Of a DNA stretch of 64,000 nucleotides, positions 25,678 to 39,300 are shown in pieces. The notes under the pieces are model-generated. The model worked only from the letters and a program-made list of their open reading frames with translations. It had not been told where the DNA came from and made no database searches. A program made the translations under genes and the position numbers. This stretch comes from Vitellaria paradoxa (taxonomy: Eukaryota > Streptophyta > Magnoliopsida > Ericales > Sapotaceae): assembly GCA_019916065.1 (NCBI GenBank), contig CM034240.1:51546372-51610371 (forward strand). Reading direction: 5' to 3'. The first letter of the stretch is position 1; the number at the start of each line of letters is the position of its first letter.

Positions 25678-28275
25678 TTATATGTACACGGGGTTATAAC
25701 TCTTCATTTGTAATCAACTATTGAGAGGCTCGTGGGGCTCGCAGCCTGGGGACCGTCGTCGTCCCTTTAACCATGGTCCAAAAACATTTTTTTTTTTTTT
25801 TTTTTTTTTTGGGATAAGCAATGGTCCAAAAATAACATTGCTTTCTCCTTTTTTTTTTTTCTTTTTTCTTTTTTTCTCTTGGCATCCCTATTATATATAC
25901 CAATTGAATAAAATAAGACGATTTTTGAAAATACCTATCTCACAAACTAAAATCTGACGGTTAAGAATTATTTCTTCTTTCATTTAAGTTTTGAAATCAT
26001 TTTTATATTTTTAACTTCCCACTCAATTTTTATTTTAGTGAACTCTATTACCATTTATTTCACAAAATGATTTGAATATTTTTAAATTTTATCATGTTTT
26101 AAGGGTTGAGATAATATATAAATCAAAACTTACAGCTTAAATTCCTCCTGATTATATTTTTAGCAAATTGAATTTTTTAAATTAAATCGCAATAATTTAT
26201 ATTTTTTCTTTTATGATATTATCAAAAATTAATTAAAAATAGAGAGACCAACATACGTTCAATAATTGCTAAATCTAAAGTTTTGGGAAAAAAAATTTTG
26301 AAACTCATAAATTATCATAATTTTTTTAATTTGAACTTTTTTTTTTGAATTTTAACTATATAAGAAACTTAATATTAATTCTAATCAGAGTATTGTAAGC
26401 ATATATTATTATTAGGAAATATATAATCATGTATTATATATAAACATCTAGTGCTATGGTAAGTTTGATGAATTTCAATTAATCAAGTCTAGTAGCGGCT
26501 AGAACTTAAACCTTGAGTTGAGTTGGTGCGATTGATGAAAAAATTGTAGTTGACTTTTTTAAGTCATGGAACTAACTAGTAATTAATGGTACAAAAATGA
26601 AATGAAGGCCTCCAACTTATGTTTGGAAGTTAAAAAAAAACTTAAGTTTTTGTAGTTTTTGGTGTTTTTTTTTTTTGCACTTTTTTGTGTGTTTAGTTGA
26701 ACCAAGTGAAATTTTTAGTATTTTTTTAGTAACTTTTGGGCGTTTGGTAAATTTTTTAATATAGCAAAGCAAAAAAGTTGTAACTTTTGGGTGTTTGGTA
26801 TGTTTTTACTGTAGCAAATCAAAAAAGATGTAATGATGGAGTGGTACTTTTTACTGTAGCAAATCAAAAAAATGGTAAAATTTGTGGTTTTGCCAAACAC
26901 ACAAAAATCAACTTTTGGTATTTTTTTACTAATTTTTGAGTTGCCAAACACCCCCTTAGTTTGTTTGGCTCCGTGCATTTAGAGCAAACGTGCATAAGTA
27001 GATCAAATTTATGTCCGAATTAAATTCACCCGGAGTGAAAATTTAAACTTCATTTTGAAATGCTGAAGTAACTAAAACAATGTGCGGGTTGCCCTCTTAA
27101 TTAATATATAGTTTTTTTTTTGGTAATTAATTAATAATTAATATATAGTTTTGACGATTTATTTTCTCTTTGACTGCGTTCAGGGTTAGGGCAAATGAGT
27201 GAAAAGATATAAAATAGCAGTTAATTTTCTTTTTACAAAAATTTAGAATTGTGTGATTAGCATTGATCGAGAAAAAGTGTTACCCTACGCCCGTTAAAGG
27301 GCAAATTTAATCGATTAAATTTAAAATTTTAATTCGATTATTAATTTAATAATAATTAATTTGGTTACTTTATACACAATATTAGTTATTGGATCTACTA
27401 TATTTTTGAAATTTAAAACCAAATGTGCTTAAGTTTACTCAATATTTGATAAGATTGTATTATGTCAATATTATGTTAACTTATATATCTACGGTTTACA
27501 AGTCTTAGTTTAAATTAGTACAAAATCACAACTTATATTGGTAATTTAATCATTTTTGACTTTTGAATATATGAGTGTATTGAATGAAATTGACCATAAT
27601 CAAATTGGTGTAATTCGATTTAACCAATGAACCATTAATAAATATTTATTGGTCAATTTATTTTATTAAAATTATTTTAGATAAATAATAATTTCTTATT
27701 AAAATGATCATTTTATTCAAATTTTTTATGAAATTAGAAACGATTGTTTATTTTTAATAAATAATAATTTATTATAATTTATTTTATCAAATTAAAATTG
27801 TTTTTAATTACTAAATTAATTTCTTATTAAAATAATATATTTTACTAAAATAATAATTTGTCAATGTCGTAAATAATGGTTATTATTAAATGCATTTACT
27901 ATTAAATAAAAATAAATATTCTTATTAAAACTAAAGTTCATAACTATTAAAATAATTGGTAATTGTTTGTTATTACAATTAAATTAATTAATTTTAAATT
28001 ATTATTAAATTATAATAGTTTATTATTAAAATATTCTTATGAGTGAGTATTTTATAGAGGTTAATTGTTATTCAAAAAACCAAACATAGTTAAATCATAA
28101 AAATGAATAATCGTACTCACTCATGACTCATTAAAATCATTTCAAAAATAAAAATAAAAATTTAAAACAACGAGTGAATTTTTTTGATTCTCAAACTTCA
28201 CTTGTTGGGAACTAATTTAAAAAATTAATATAACACAGTGTGAAAATATATGCTCTTTTTCTTTGTCTTCTTTTC

Positions 28276-28303
28276 TTTTTTTGGGGGGGTGGGGGGGGGG
28301 GGG
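28276..28303. repeat. T-tract abutting G-tract
   Basis: Seven T are followed by a 21-base run that is G except for a single T. It matches the pattern at 8832, 46298, 55372, 55617 and 58563. Confidence 0.9.
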
Positions 28304-28849
28304 AAGGCGTAGGACAAATCAAAATGGGTAATATTTACCGAACAAATTATTGCATATCCTAGATGGGCCAAAATGCGAGCCCTCGTCCTCGTCTTGTTCC
28401 CGTCTACCTTGCGAACTCCAAACAAAACTAGGAAGCTTCCTAGCTAGCAAAGTTCACGTTTCCAAATACTGTTGCGACGTTAAAAACTAGAGATTTCCAC
28501 AACACCAAACAATCCATAAAGACTGATCACAGCAGTACGAGGCTTGTCTATAGCACATTACTGATCACAGCTGTGCAAGGTTTGTATGTAGCACATTAGC
28601 CACTCGATGGCTCCCTGCTGGCAAGCGCAATGGCGTTCCGCCATTAAATTAATGGGGGATGAAGCTTCCAGTCTCTCTTTTTAACGTTCCAATAACAGAT
28701 CAATTCCTTAATTTATCATCTATTGTCATTCCTGCCGACTGGTAGATATATGCTTTGTATCCAAGCTCCATCCATGCACAATTTCCAGAGAAAACCGCTA
28801 TACCCAGACTCCATGTATATTAACTTATTTCATGTCTCATTATTGGATT

Positions 28850-29629
28850 GGGTTAATTTCAACTGTACCCCTATGCTTTCGACTACACCAAAACCTTACA
28901 AATTTTATAAATGTGCACCTAGATTCCTTAAAGTTTGTTTTTCATTCACTCATACTCCTTTGTTAGATTTTTCATTTAAAAATTAACTTTTAACTAATTC
29001 AACGCTATAAAATTATCTTTATAGCTTTACTATTAATAAAAGTGATATTTATATTATAATATGGTATATATTTGTATATAAAAGTTACATTATAAATTAA
29101 TTTATTAACTTTGTTAGATTTTTCATTTAAAAATTAACTTTTAACTAATTCAACGCTATAAAATTATCTTTATAGCTTTACTATTAATAAAAGTGATATT
29201 TATATTATAATATGGTATATATTTGTATATAAAAGTTACATTATAAATTAATTTATTAAATTTTTTATGAACCTTTTCTATATAAGTACTTCCGTAAAAA
29301 AAATTTAATAAATTAATTATGATGTAAGTTTTATACAAAAACTATACAGCATATCATAATATAAATATTACTTTTATTAATACAAAGTGTATAAATGTAA
29401 TTTTATAGTATTGAATTAGTCAAAAATTAATTTTTGGATAAAAAATATAACAGAAGGGGTCTGAGTGAATATAAAATAAATCTTAAGGGTTTAAGTGTAT
29501 ATTTATAAAACTTGTAGGGTCTAAGTGTATAAAATCAAAAATACAGAGGGTTTAAGTGCATATTTTTGAAAATTGTGAAGTTTAAGTGTCCAAAAACGAA
29601 ACTATAGAAGGTCTAGGTAAAATTAACTC
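28850..29629. mobile_element. 780-bp MULE-like foldback element with 9-bp target duplication
   Basis: A perfect 9-bp direct repeat TATTGGATT flanks it (28841-28849 and 29630-29638), typical of Mutator-like elements. The outer ends are inverted repeats (GGGTTAATTT against AAATTAACTC), and similarity continues inward over most of both arms, so it is a long-TIR foldback. The left arm contains a direct 151-bp duplication (28958-29108 and 29109-29259). No transposase is present. Confidence 0.85.
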
Positions 29630-30285
29630 TATTGGATTCGGAGTAGAGCCGGGGCATCAATTATTATCAAGTGCAGTTTTTTCACCTATTCCAACGGGCA
29701 CATAAGAACCAATGTAATTGGTCTAAATTGTCAGAGGATTTAAATGTTTATATCTTATTTAAAAATCAACGGTTAAGATGTGCACTGCTCACCAATCAGT
29801 GCACTTATATACATGCTCTACGACACGCCACCCGTTATTACCATTTTACGCATCCTTCCTCTTAATCAAAGTATGGGCGGAATCATTCTTAAGAGTTATT
29901 TGGAGTTTCGAAAAAAAAAAAAAAAAAAAATTTGTTATTAAAGTAATGAAAAAATTCAAAAATATAGTTCAATATCTTTAAATCCTCTCATTTTAATTAA
30001 AAAAAAATATCCTTTGTCATTCTTTTTTTATTTTTTTATTTTGGTTTGTCCCACGAGAATTTCAATCTACACGATCTAATTGACTTCAATCATTCCAACA
30101 AGAAATTTAAACACGGACCTTCCTCCAAAAGGTACTAAAGGGGCCTTTCCACCCTCGAATGATTATGCTTGAACAAAATCTTCTTACGAGTTGAGAAATA
30201 ACACGTTACCCATATATATATATATATATATATTGAAACTGACACATTGCCCAAATTGGGGTGACAAATGACAGCCTATTCTTCT

Positions 30286-30543
30286 GAGGTTGGGGAGAAA
30301 CTCACAACCGCTACCCATGGGTGCGTATTGGGTGAAGCCCGTCCCGTGTCCTAACCGACAAAGAATCACGAGGAGGTAAACTAGCCTAGGCAAGTTTTGA
30401 CTGACCGGCTCAGCCAAGAACGCTGTTAGATGGCCCTCCACAATTAGAGAAAGGACTACCCCCAAGAGGAGTCGAACCCAGGACCTATTGGTCCTAGGCC
30501 CTTCAACCCGCCATCCGAATCAGTTCGACTATCCCTTTCGGGG
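30286..30543 (-). mobile_element. tRNA-derived SINE with imperfect target duplication
   Basis: Read on the minus strand it starts GGGATAGTCGAACTGATTCG (A-box region) with GGGTTCGACTCC (B box) about 45 bp on. It continues for about 258 bp. AATGACAGCCTATTCTT at about 30269 and AATGACAGCCCATTCTT at about 30546 bracket it and differ at one base, consistent with an aged target duplication. Confidence 0.75.
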
Positions 30544-30893
30544 CAATGACAGCCCATTCTTGCTCACGAGAAAAGTGTGTAAAAGAGCTAAGTAACCGAT
30601 TAATTAGTTATTATTATTATTAAACTTATTTATTTTTTTCATTTATTTATTTTATTATTTAAATTTATAAATCCGTCATGTTCCATTTCAATTGTTTAAA
30701 AAAATCACTAAATACTCGTTTAACAATTGAATTTTTTAAAACAATTTGTTATTTTTTACAATGTCAGCAAATATGAAGCCGATTGGAGTGTTAAAAAAAA
30801 AAATCAAAAGTTAACAAAAATAAATTTTTTAAAACTTAGTATAAAAACTTGTTTTAAAATAATGTTAGATGTTTATATTTGATTTGACATAAA

Positions 30894-31651
30894 CGTAGCA
30901 TTTGGAGTGAGAAAAAAAAACGTAATTTTGGATAAATTTTGGTGTGTGATGTTTTGTTCAAGTTGCATTTTTTTTAGATGGATAATGGTAAACCATTAGA
31001 ACGTTTTTCTTAAATCTGTTCTAACGGATTAAAAAAATCTCTACACCTCTAATATTTCTCTCTCTCTCTCTTTAAATTGCATTTTTTTAGATGAATAATA
31101 GTAAATCGTTAGAAATATTTTCCTAAATCTGTTCTAATGGATTCAAACAACTTTTGCACCCCTAATATCTCTCTCCCTTTCTTTCTCCAACTTGCATTTT
31201 TTTGATATAAACAGTGGTAAATTGTTAAAACGATTTTTCCAAATTCGTACTAACGATTCAAAAAATATCTGCACTTTTAATATTTCTCCCCTCTCTCTTT
31301 CTCTCTCTCTCACTCTCTCTCTCCAAATCGTATTTTTTTGTGATGAATAATGGTAAACTGTTGGAATGATTTTTTCAAATATATTCTAACGGATTTAAAA
31401 AGTTACGTAAGCTCAGGCCACAATGGTACTTGTTCAGCTTTCGATGCGGGGAATATGATTGCCAAAAATTTTTTTGCATTCGGTTAATCTCCTTTTAAAT
31501 TTTTCATTTTTTAATGAAATATTAAAATTTTTTGAAATTAGTGAAAGTGAGAATGTGTAAATGTATAACAAATAATTTTAGTAATTTTTAGATGTTGTTG
31601 GAGTTTTATTTTGTTTTGTGTTATTTTTTGATACACCAAACATTGCTAAAG
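30894..31651. mobile_element. Non-autonomous element (family B) with four internal repeats
   Basis: It is related to 20729-21423: it starts GCATTTGGAGTGAGAAAA and ends near CACCAAACATTGC. The interior has four diverged units starting at about 30963, 31077, 31192 and 31327. Each contains GGTAAAC(C/T)(A/G)TT...CGTTCTAACGG-like text and a CT-rich spacer. Target duplication was not identified. Confidence 0.6.
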
Positions 31652-33384
31652 TTGTTAAAAATTATATAATGTGACATATGGCAAAATTTTAATTGAGCAT
31701 CTTGAAGACTTTTGGAGGTTTGTGAAACTTTTTAATATAAATATCAATCTAACTTTTTCAAAAATCTGCTAAAATTCGTTGAAACGCACTATAATGGATT
31801 GTTCTAATGGATTTTGATTAATTTTTTCAAAAAAATTGAAATTTTTTAGAATTTAAAAAAGTTAAAATTTTTGAAAAAATTTAGAATTTTTTAAACTTAG
31901 TTAGAGCTCCTATATTTGTGAATATATATATTTTATTCTATCAAGATTTTTATTGTTTTTTATATCAAGTAAAATAAAAATAAAAAATATATCTCTTTCA
32001 GATAAAGTACGAAAAAATATAATACATATACGTTTAACATCTGATAATAATTAACAATCAAATACCATAAACCCAAGAGTTTAACTATTTTTATTTTAAG
32101 AACAAAATTATAATTATTTAAATGCATACAAATTATATTATATTAAATACATATTTAGTTGGTATCTCATAAATATAAATAGGTATCGGATATCCTAATC
32201 TTAGATTCAACTTAATTTTATTAAAGTATTTTCAAACGACTTTTAATGAATTTGTTCGAGTCGGATGCCCCGTATCTGTGCATTGACCACCCTAACAGGC
32301 GTGGCTGCGCGGGTAAAGTTGTCCTTTCGAACCGTTCCACGCTGAGCACGTGATCGTGCACGTGATTGTGCGATATACACACGTGTCCTTGAAAAGGAGG
32401 ATTGTTCAGTTTGCAAACTTTTGGGATTTGCTCGTATTAGAGAGCAGCAGCGAGAGTTTGATATACCATATCAACTTACGGTAGTGCATACGTGGGTCAC
32501 TTACTAAACTTAAAAAAAAAAAAAAAGTAAAATTTTTTGGAAATTTTCTGATTTTTTTTTTGTATTTGATAAAATTTTATATATATTTAATCAAATTTTG
32601 TTTCAAATATAATTCTTTGAGAATTAAGTCAAATTGACTTAACTTTTTTAATGTAACCCATAATAGAAGATTTTAATCTTCATTAAGAGTTTTTGATATT
32701 TATTAAAAAATACGAAAAAATTTTAAAAATTATTAACTTTTTATTTCACAGTATAAATTATGAAATTATAATTTTTATCAATTTTTAAAATCTTTTTAAC
32801 ATTCCAAACGCTCCCTGCGTGATATTTTTGTAATCGTGCAAAGTTTAATTCGGAGTCACAAAAAATTTGGATGTTAATAGCCCAGGCGTTGAACTTTGAA
32901 AAAATTGGGCCAAGTTCCAGATCCAGCATTTGGGTCCGGATCACCCGTCGTGGTCATCATAGAAAAACCCGGCTCACCATGCATTCAACTCGCAGCCGTT
33001 TGTTTTTTGGATAGCGTTTTCGCGATCTGACATCAGGAACCAGTTAAATCACGCCAGCGTAACTACGACCGCAAAAAATTGAATAACAATAAATAACTGT
33101 AGGTGTTTCTGGTCTCTTCTGGGTCCCACCCGCGCACAGCTGCTTACTTCCCGTTTCAATGAAGGCAACCAAACCCTATCTTTTCTCTCTTTCCCCTGCC
33201 ACCCCTCTCCGCCTCCGGTCAACTCTTCAACAGATCCCGGCGTCTGGGATTTCGAAGCAATCCAAGGAGGCAATTTAAAAAAACTTTCATACATTACAAG
33301 TTACATGCATAAAAATATATAATTATTTATGTATAGCGGTTTGTTTGAGTGAATTAGCAGCGGTACTTAATTGAAGGGAAGAAG
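31652..33384 (+). promoter_or_regulatory. PDAT1 upstream region
   Basis: This is the approach to the PDAT1 start codon. It contains a MITE relic (about 32690-32816, ending ATTCCAAACGCTCCC), a three-G-box cluster (32347-32385), and a pyrimidine-rich leader candidate at 33170-33230. No clear TATA box can be assigned. Confidence 0.45.
32347..32385. promoter_or_regulatory. Cluster of three G-boxes (CACGTG)
   Basis: Exact CACGTG hexamers occur at 32347-32352, 32359-32364 and 32380-32385, about 1 kb upstream of the PDAT1 ATG. The third is in an ACACGTGTC context (ABRE-like). bZIP (ABF/AREB) and bHLH (PIF, MYC) factors bind this motif. Three in 39 bp is unlikely in such AT-rich flank. Confidence 0.6.
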
Positions 33385-36300
33385 ATGCCTTTGATTCGAC
33401 GCAAAAAGGCATCGGAGAATGAGAGCACTCCTTCTTCTTCGACTCCGAAACCAGATGGAGAGGAGAATAAGAATAAGAAGGAAGCAGCAGCGAAGAAGGC
33501 GGCAAAGGTTGAACACAAGAGCAGCAAATGGTCTTGCGTGGACAGTTGTTGCTGGTTCGTTGGGTGCATATGCACTGTCTGGTGGATTCTGCTATTTCTC
33601 TACAATGCGATGCCGGCCTCATTCCCGCAGTACGTGACGGAGGCGATCACGGGGCCCTTGCCGGACCCTCCCGGCGTTAAATTGCGGAAAGAGGGGCTGA
33701 AGGCGAAGCATCCGGTGGTCTTTGTGCCCGGAATCGTTACGGGAGGGCTTGAGCTTTGGGAGGGGCATCAGTGCGCGGAGGGGCTGTTCCGGAAGCGGCT
33801 TTGGGGTGGCACATTTGGGGAAGTCTACAAGAGGTATTGAGTTGGAGTTTTTTTTCTTTTGGTAAATAGTAGTGGTGATGTTACATTCCTGATGCTTGTT
33901 TAATGTGCTGAAATGGACCAATTTCATGGGTGCTAGTTTCAGAGGCAATTCAATCTTTTGGACATTCATTTTTTCAATTAATTGTATGAAAGGGGCTATC
34001 AATTCTTGATCGTGACTTTAATTTATTTGAAAGTTAAATTTTATTCTATTTTTAATCTGGATTTGGTTTTGATTTTTGTAAGTTTATTATTATTAATTAG
34101 TACAAGAAGCATTTTTTTTCCCTGTTAGATAAGCAGTTAGTCAGATAGATTCACCATTTATAGTTTGACATGCCTTTCGGGGTACAAAGTAGTTTTGTGC
34201 TTAGAAGTAATTTAGTACTTCGAGCAAAGTGCATAGTTTTATAATTGATGAGTAGAAAATTGTGTTACCAGAAAAAGGGTGAGTAGGATCCTTTTCGGTT
34301 GTTTAGAACCTATCTGCTGGTGCTTTCACATTGATAGTGTACAATTTATTGCACTTGATATAAATTGTTTGTCTCCTGTGCATTTGGAACACTTCTTTTA
34401 GGTGATAATTAGCTTGTCTTGGAGTTGTTGACTTGGCATGCATACCATACTTCTAAGCAGGTCCTATCTCTTAAACCCCCCCCCCCCAAAAAAAAAGAAA
34501 AAAATCTTAACATGTGTTTAAGTTTAAGGCATATGTAGGATGCATAGAATAGAAGTCGTTTACAAAGTTCAATAGCTTTCGTTATTGGATGTTTATGCTT
34601 CTTTGTTTTTTGAAAAGCAAATGATTTACTTTTCCCTTTCTGCCATTAAAGGCTTCATGATTGCAGAGAACTGTTTCAATTAATGCAATACACACAGAGA
34701 AGTGCATGGATTTAAAATTTTTATTGTGCTTCATTTTCATGGAATGGTTCCGCAAACATACATTATCTATGTTTTTAGAGTTTGGGGAATGGCTAACCTT
34801 ACACTCATTGCATTTTAGAGTGAATGTTCTTAGCTATGTCCAGTAAGCATTGGGTAAGGCGCGTGATCTTGGTCCTGGTTTTATATGTATGCTTTTAAAA
34901 TGAATTCAAGTTCTTATTGTATGCTTGGACTTACCATGGATGATTTGGGTGCATGATCTTGGTTCTAAGTCCAAATCTTATGCTTTTGAAAATGAGTTCT
35001 TCTTCTTATTATAGACTTGGACTTTGCAATGGATATTGATGCTTGCTTTATATTTGATTGCCCAATTTGAGGATGCTGAACTTTTTAACTTTTCGGTCAC
35101 TCTTGGAAGTCTCTAGCATTAGCTGACAAAAAATTGGCCAATGATGTGTATAATATAATTAGCATGCACTGTTTGCCTTATCTTTTGTAGGCCTTCATGC
35201 TGGGTGGAACATATGTCACTGGACAATGAAACTGGGCTGGACCCTCCTGGTATAAGGATCAGGCCGGTCACTGGACTTGTAGCTGCTGATTACTTTGCTC
35301 CAGGCTATTTTGTTTGGGCAGTTTTGATTGCTAACTTGGCCCGAATTGGGTATGAGGAGAAAACCATGTATATGGCTGCATATGATTGGAGAATTTCATT
35401 TCAGAACACCCAGGTATTCTTTTGAATTTCATGATCATGGATTCATGTTTTTATTTAAACTGATTGTTCTCCCTTCTCATTACTAATCAATGGGTTGCTT
35501 AGATTGGCTTCTAGTTTAATGCTAAACCAATTGATTAGGTACGGGACCAGGCCCTAAGCCGGATAAAAAGTAATATAGAACTGATGGTTTCTACAAACGG
35601 TGGCAATAAGGCTGTCATCATTCCACACTCAATGGGTGTTTTGTACTTTCTGCATTTTATGAAATGGGTGGAGGCACCAGCTCCTATGGGTGGTGGAGCT
35701 GGACCAGGTTGGTGTGCTAAGCATATAAAGGCAGTAATGAACATTGGTGGACCATTTTTGGGTGTCCCAAAAGCTGTCTCTGGACTTTTCTCTGCTGAAG
35801 CTAAGGACATTGCAGTTGCCAGGTATTTCTCCAGTTCATCCCCTCTTTAGCAAGTAGTTTGCTGGTACTACAACTAAAAATAAAAAGAAAAAGGAAAAGA
35901 GAGAAGAAAAAATTACTGGGCATTTTTTTGGCTTTGCTTAATTTTATCTAAGCAATCATCTTTTTATTGTGGGTGGGAGATATTTTAACTTGATAATTTC
36001 TGTCTATGTATGTACTCTCTTGATTTAAATGGTAACGTTGGCAGTTGATGTGTTGGATGGTGCCCAAAATCTGAAACAATGATTTGGAGTCCTGTTAGGA
36101 AGCACCTGACTTGTTCGGCTGTCTAAATTTGGCTAGTAGGATCGCCTAATCATTTGTGACTTAATAATTAATTGGGGTGATCAATGGCTTTCTTTAACTT
36201 GATCTTACCTAGAATTCCTTGGATTTTGATTGCATCACAAGTGACATAATTCAAGCTCTAACAATGGATTATGAAACCATTGCAAAGCAGTTTGTTGTAA

Positions 36301-39300
36301 TTCAACGTATGCCAAAGGGAATTCCGCAAAATAGATTTTTATTTTGGCCTTCTAGTTTGCTGATGTCGTGGGATACTTTGATACTAATTGGGTTGGTAAA
36401 CAGGTGATTAGTCTTTGCAATTATGCAATTGTTGTTGGTGAAAGCTAGAAGCATACTACAGTAGCAAAGTTTAGTGCTAAAGTTGAACAAAAAGAGTTAT
36501 GTCTTACATAGCTTGTGAGATTGTTTGGTTTAAATTTCTCTACTATAAACTGGTGTTTCCCAATGATGGATCCTTGAGAAGTTTATTCTAAGCAAGCTAC
36601 CGTTTAGATTGCCTCTGTCTTAGTGTTCTACTTGAGAACCAAATTTAAAGAAGTGGATTTTCACTTTATCTGAGATATACTGATGAGTATATGTGGTGAC
36701 AAAGCTTAATTTAGAGTCTTAAAATGTTTCTTTTCCAAAAGCAATAACCCTTTAGACTTTTAGTCTCCGATGGCTCTACGATCTCAGAATTAAATTTTCA
36801 TCTCAGTTTTGTTTCTCTTCTTTTTTTACCCTTACTTTGGTTCCATCTATCTTCTAATCTGGTATCACGTTTGTAAAAGCTTGTTTCATGTTCTGACAAG
36901 GCTGTTTTATTAAAATATTAGTGGAGATTTTAACCTGATGCTTTCACTTCGGGCATTGGCATTTACTCTTTTGGTATGCTCAATGTTAACAATCGGTTAC
37001 TAAAGTATTTTAGTTTTTTAAGATATGTGCTTGTCTTGCATTCATTGGGTTCTACCAAAATATCATTCAAAATGCAGAGCCATTGCTCCAGGTGTTTTGG
37101 ATAAGGATTTGTTTGGTCTTCAGACATTGCAACGTGTGATGAAGATGTCCCGTACTTGGGATTCAACCATGTCAATGATACCAAAAGGTGGGGATACCAT
37201 TTGGGGTGGTCTTGACTGGTCACCTGAGGAAGGCTATGCCCCTAGCAAGAGAAAACAAAAAAACAATTGTAATCTGCTTTCGAGTCAAAATGAAACAGGA
37301 AGTATGGTTTGTCAAGAGAAAGCTGTTAATTATGGCCGAATTATATCATTCGGCAAAGGCATTGCAGAGGCACCTCCATCTGAGATTGAGAGGATTGACT
37401 TCAGGGTAAAGTTTTGGTTTTTTACTTGACTAATTATTTTTTTCTTTTTCTCGTCTGCTTATTTCTTACACCATTTCTTTTATTTATTTATTTATTTTTA
37501 TCATTGTTACTCTTTATTGTGGAAGTAAAAGCAAAAGTTCCAATAGTTTAACAGGAAATTCTTTTTTTTTTTTTGCCAAAAGTGTCTATAGCTCCTTTTT
37601 TCTTTTTTTTTTTCTTCTTTTTTTTTTTTTTTTTTGGTGGCAAATACCTAGTGTCTTTGTATGGAGAAATAAGTAAACTTAGAGGAAGAAGAAATGTATA
37701 CTAAAAGCACCTAGTATATTCAATTCGACAAAGCTTTAGTCCAAAGCACCTATTTTATGCTAATCTTGAAAAATAAATAGGCTTGTTTCTAATGACATGT
37801 GGAAGCAGGTTTGAGGTTTAAGTTGTACATTGTAGTTGGAAGAAAATTGAAGCTTGAAGCTAAAAGGTAAACACGAAGACTGGATTGATTTGGTGGGCTA
37901 AGGATTATTTTACAAACAACATGGAATGTTTGGGCTTAATATGTCATTTGAATTTCAATTGCAACAAGACTCAACTCAACTCAACAAAATTTTAATGGGT
38001 CGGCTACCTGAATCCTCTTCCCCCATTCATTTTTATCATGAGTTATATTTTTTGTGAGGTTATGAATTTGAATTGTAAAAAAGTGCATTACTACTTTGCT
38101 ATCATCGATTTTTGGATGCTCTACTTAAGTCTATTTTGCATAAAGTGGTTGTTTTTGGATTCACACCCAAGTTCTTATACTTGACCAGTTGTCCACCTCC
38201 TTCAACCATTCTTCTCGCCTATAGTTCTGTGGAGAAAAGGATGCATGAAGAAAGTGGATGGGGAACAATGAGCTGAGTTCCTTATCTTAATGAAAACTTG
38301 GAAGCAATTAATGAGTTATAAAATAGTTGTTATTTATGCAACGATATTGCCATTTTAATTCCTCTGCTCTCCATTTAAGTGCAAATTTTAATTTTTCTGC
38401 CCCTTTTGTGATCACAAACAAAATTAGTTGTCATTGCATTTTTTTTTTTTTGGGATTATTTTTTTCTTCTTAATAATGTGCAGGGTGCTGTTAAGGGTAA
38501 TAATGTTGCAAATGCCACCTGTAGAGATGTCTGGACAGAATACCATGACATGGGATTTGGGGGTATCAAAGCTGTTGCAGATTACAAGGTTTATACAGCT
38601 GGAGAAATTCTGGATTTGCTCCGGTTTGTTGCCCCAAAAATGATGGCACGTGGTAGCGCTCATTTTTCATATGGGATTGCTGAGGATTTGGATGACCCAA
38701 AGTACCAACATTACAAGTATTGGTCAAATCCATTGGAAACCAAGTGAGTGTTCTCATTCCCATCGGTTTTAGTTTATTTTTCTGTTTCCCGTTACAGAAA
38801 TATAGGGCATGAACTCTTCGTCTGTACATTCACTCACAGTTGTGAATTCTATATTAAAAAAATAATGTTTAAAAGAGAAGTAGGGGTTCTATGATAATTG
38901 GACTGCATTTGGTGCTTTGAGAAATTAGATTGAACAATTTTTATTTACTTATTTTTCTGGGAATTGAAATTTGTCATTCTGTATGGCCTTCAAAATGCAA
39001 GGTTGATATTATTGTTGATAATAACTTCAATCAATCTTGATAATGGTGGAAATTAGTGGTTTTATGATGTGCACATTGAATTGGACATTTAAAGTTACAA
39101 TCAAATTGATAATTGGCCCAACCCAGTTGCGTTAATAGTTTGATACATGTGAATACTCTCGACTTAATGATATGAACTAGTGAATTACGCTCATTGAGGA
39201 TTCTATAGTCCCCTACATTTTAATTTGACTAGACTTCCAAGTCTCTTTTGCCGGTTTTCTTTTTCTGTTTAGTGCAAGTAACAGTGCACTGCGTGGATAA

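Larger units (their letters stand above)
23661..28849. other. Intergenic AT-rich DNA between BRX-like and PDAT1 genes, left part
   Basis: No coding sequence is supported. The stretch holds MITE relics (about 23775-23910, 24755-24890, 26608-26960), two well-bounded MITEs (24420-24577, 25520-25677) and (AT)n runs (24680-24698, 25359-25376). There are long T/A homopolymers, a very AT-rich low-complexity block (about 27300-28060), and a T/G tract (28276-28303). Confidence 0.6.

Noticed and set aside
25790..25870. Open frames through poly-T/poly-A stretches reading as poly-Phe or poly-Lys
   Set aside because: Homopolymer artefacts of six-frame translation, not genes.
30450..30543. A functional tRNA gene on the minus strand
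   Set aside because: A- and B-box-like motifs are present, but the body continues about 160 bp beyond and is flanked by a target-like duplication, so SINE is the better reading.
33323..33622. Minus-strand frames opposite PDAT1 exon 1
   Set aside because: Antisense shadow of the GA-rich coding exon.
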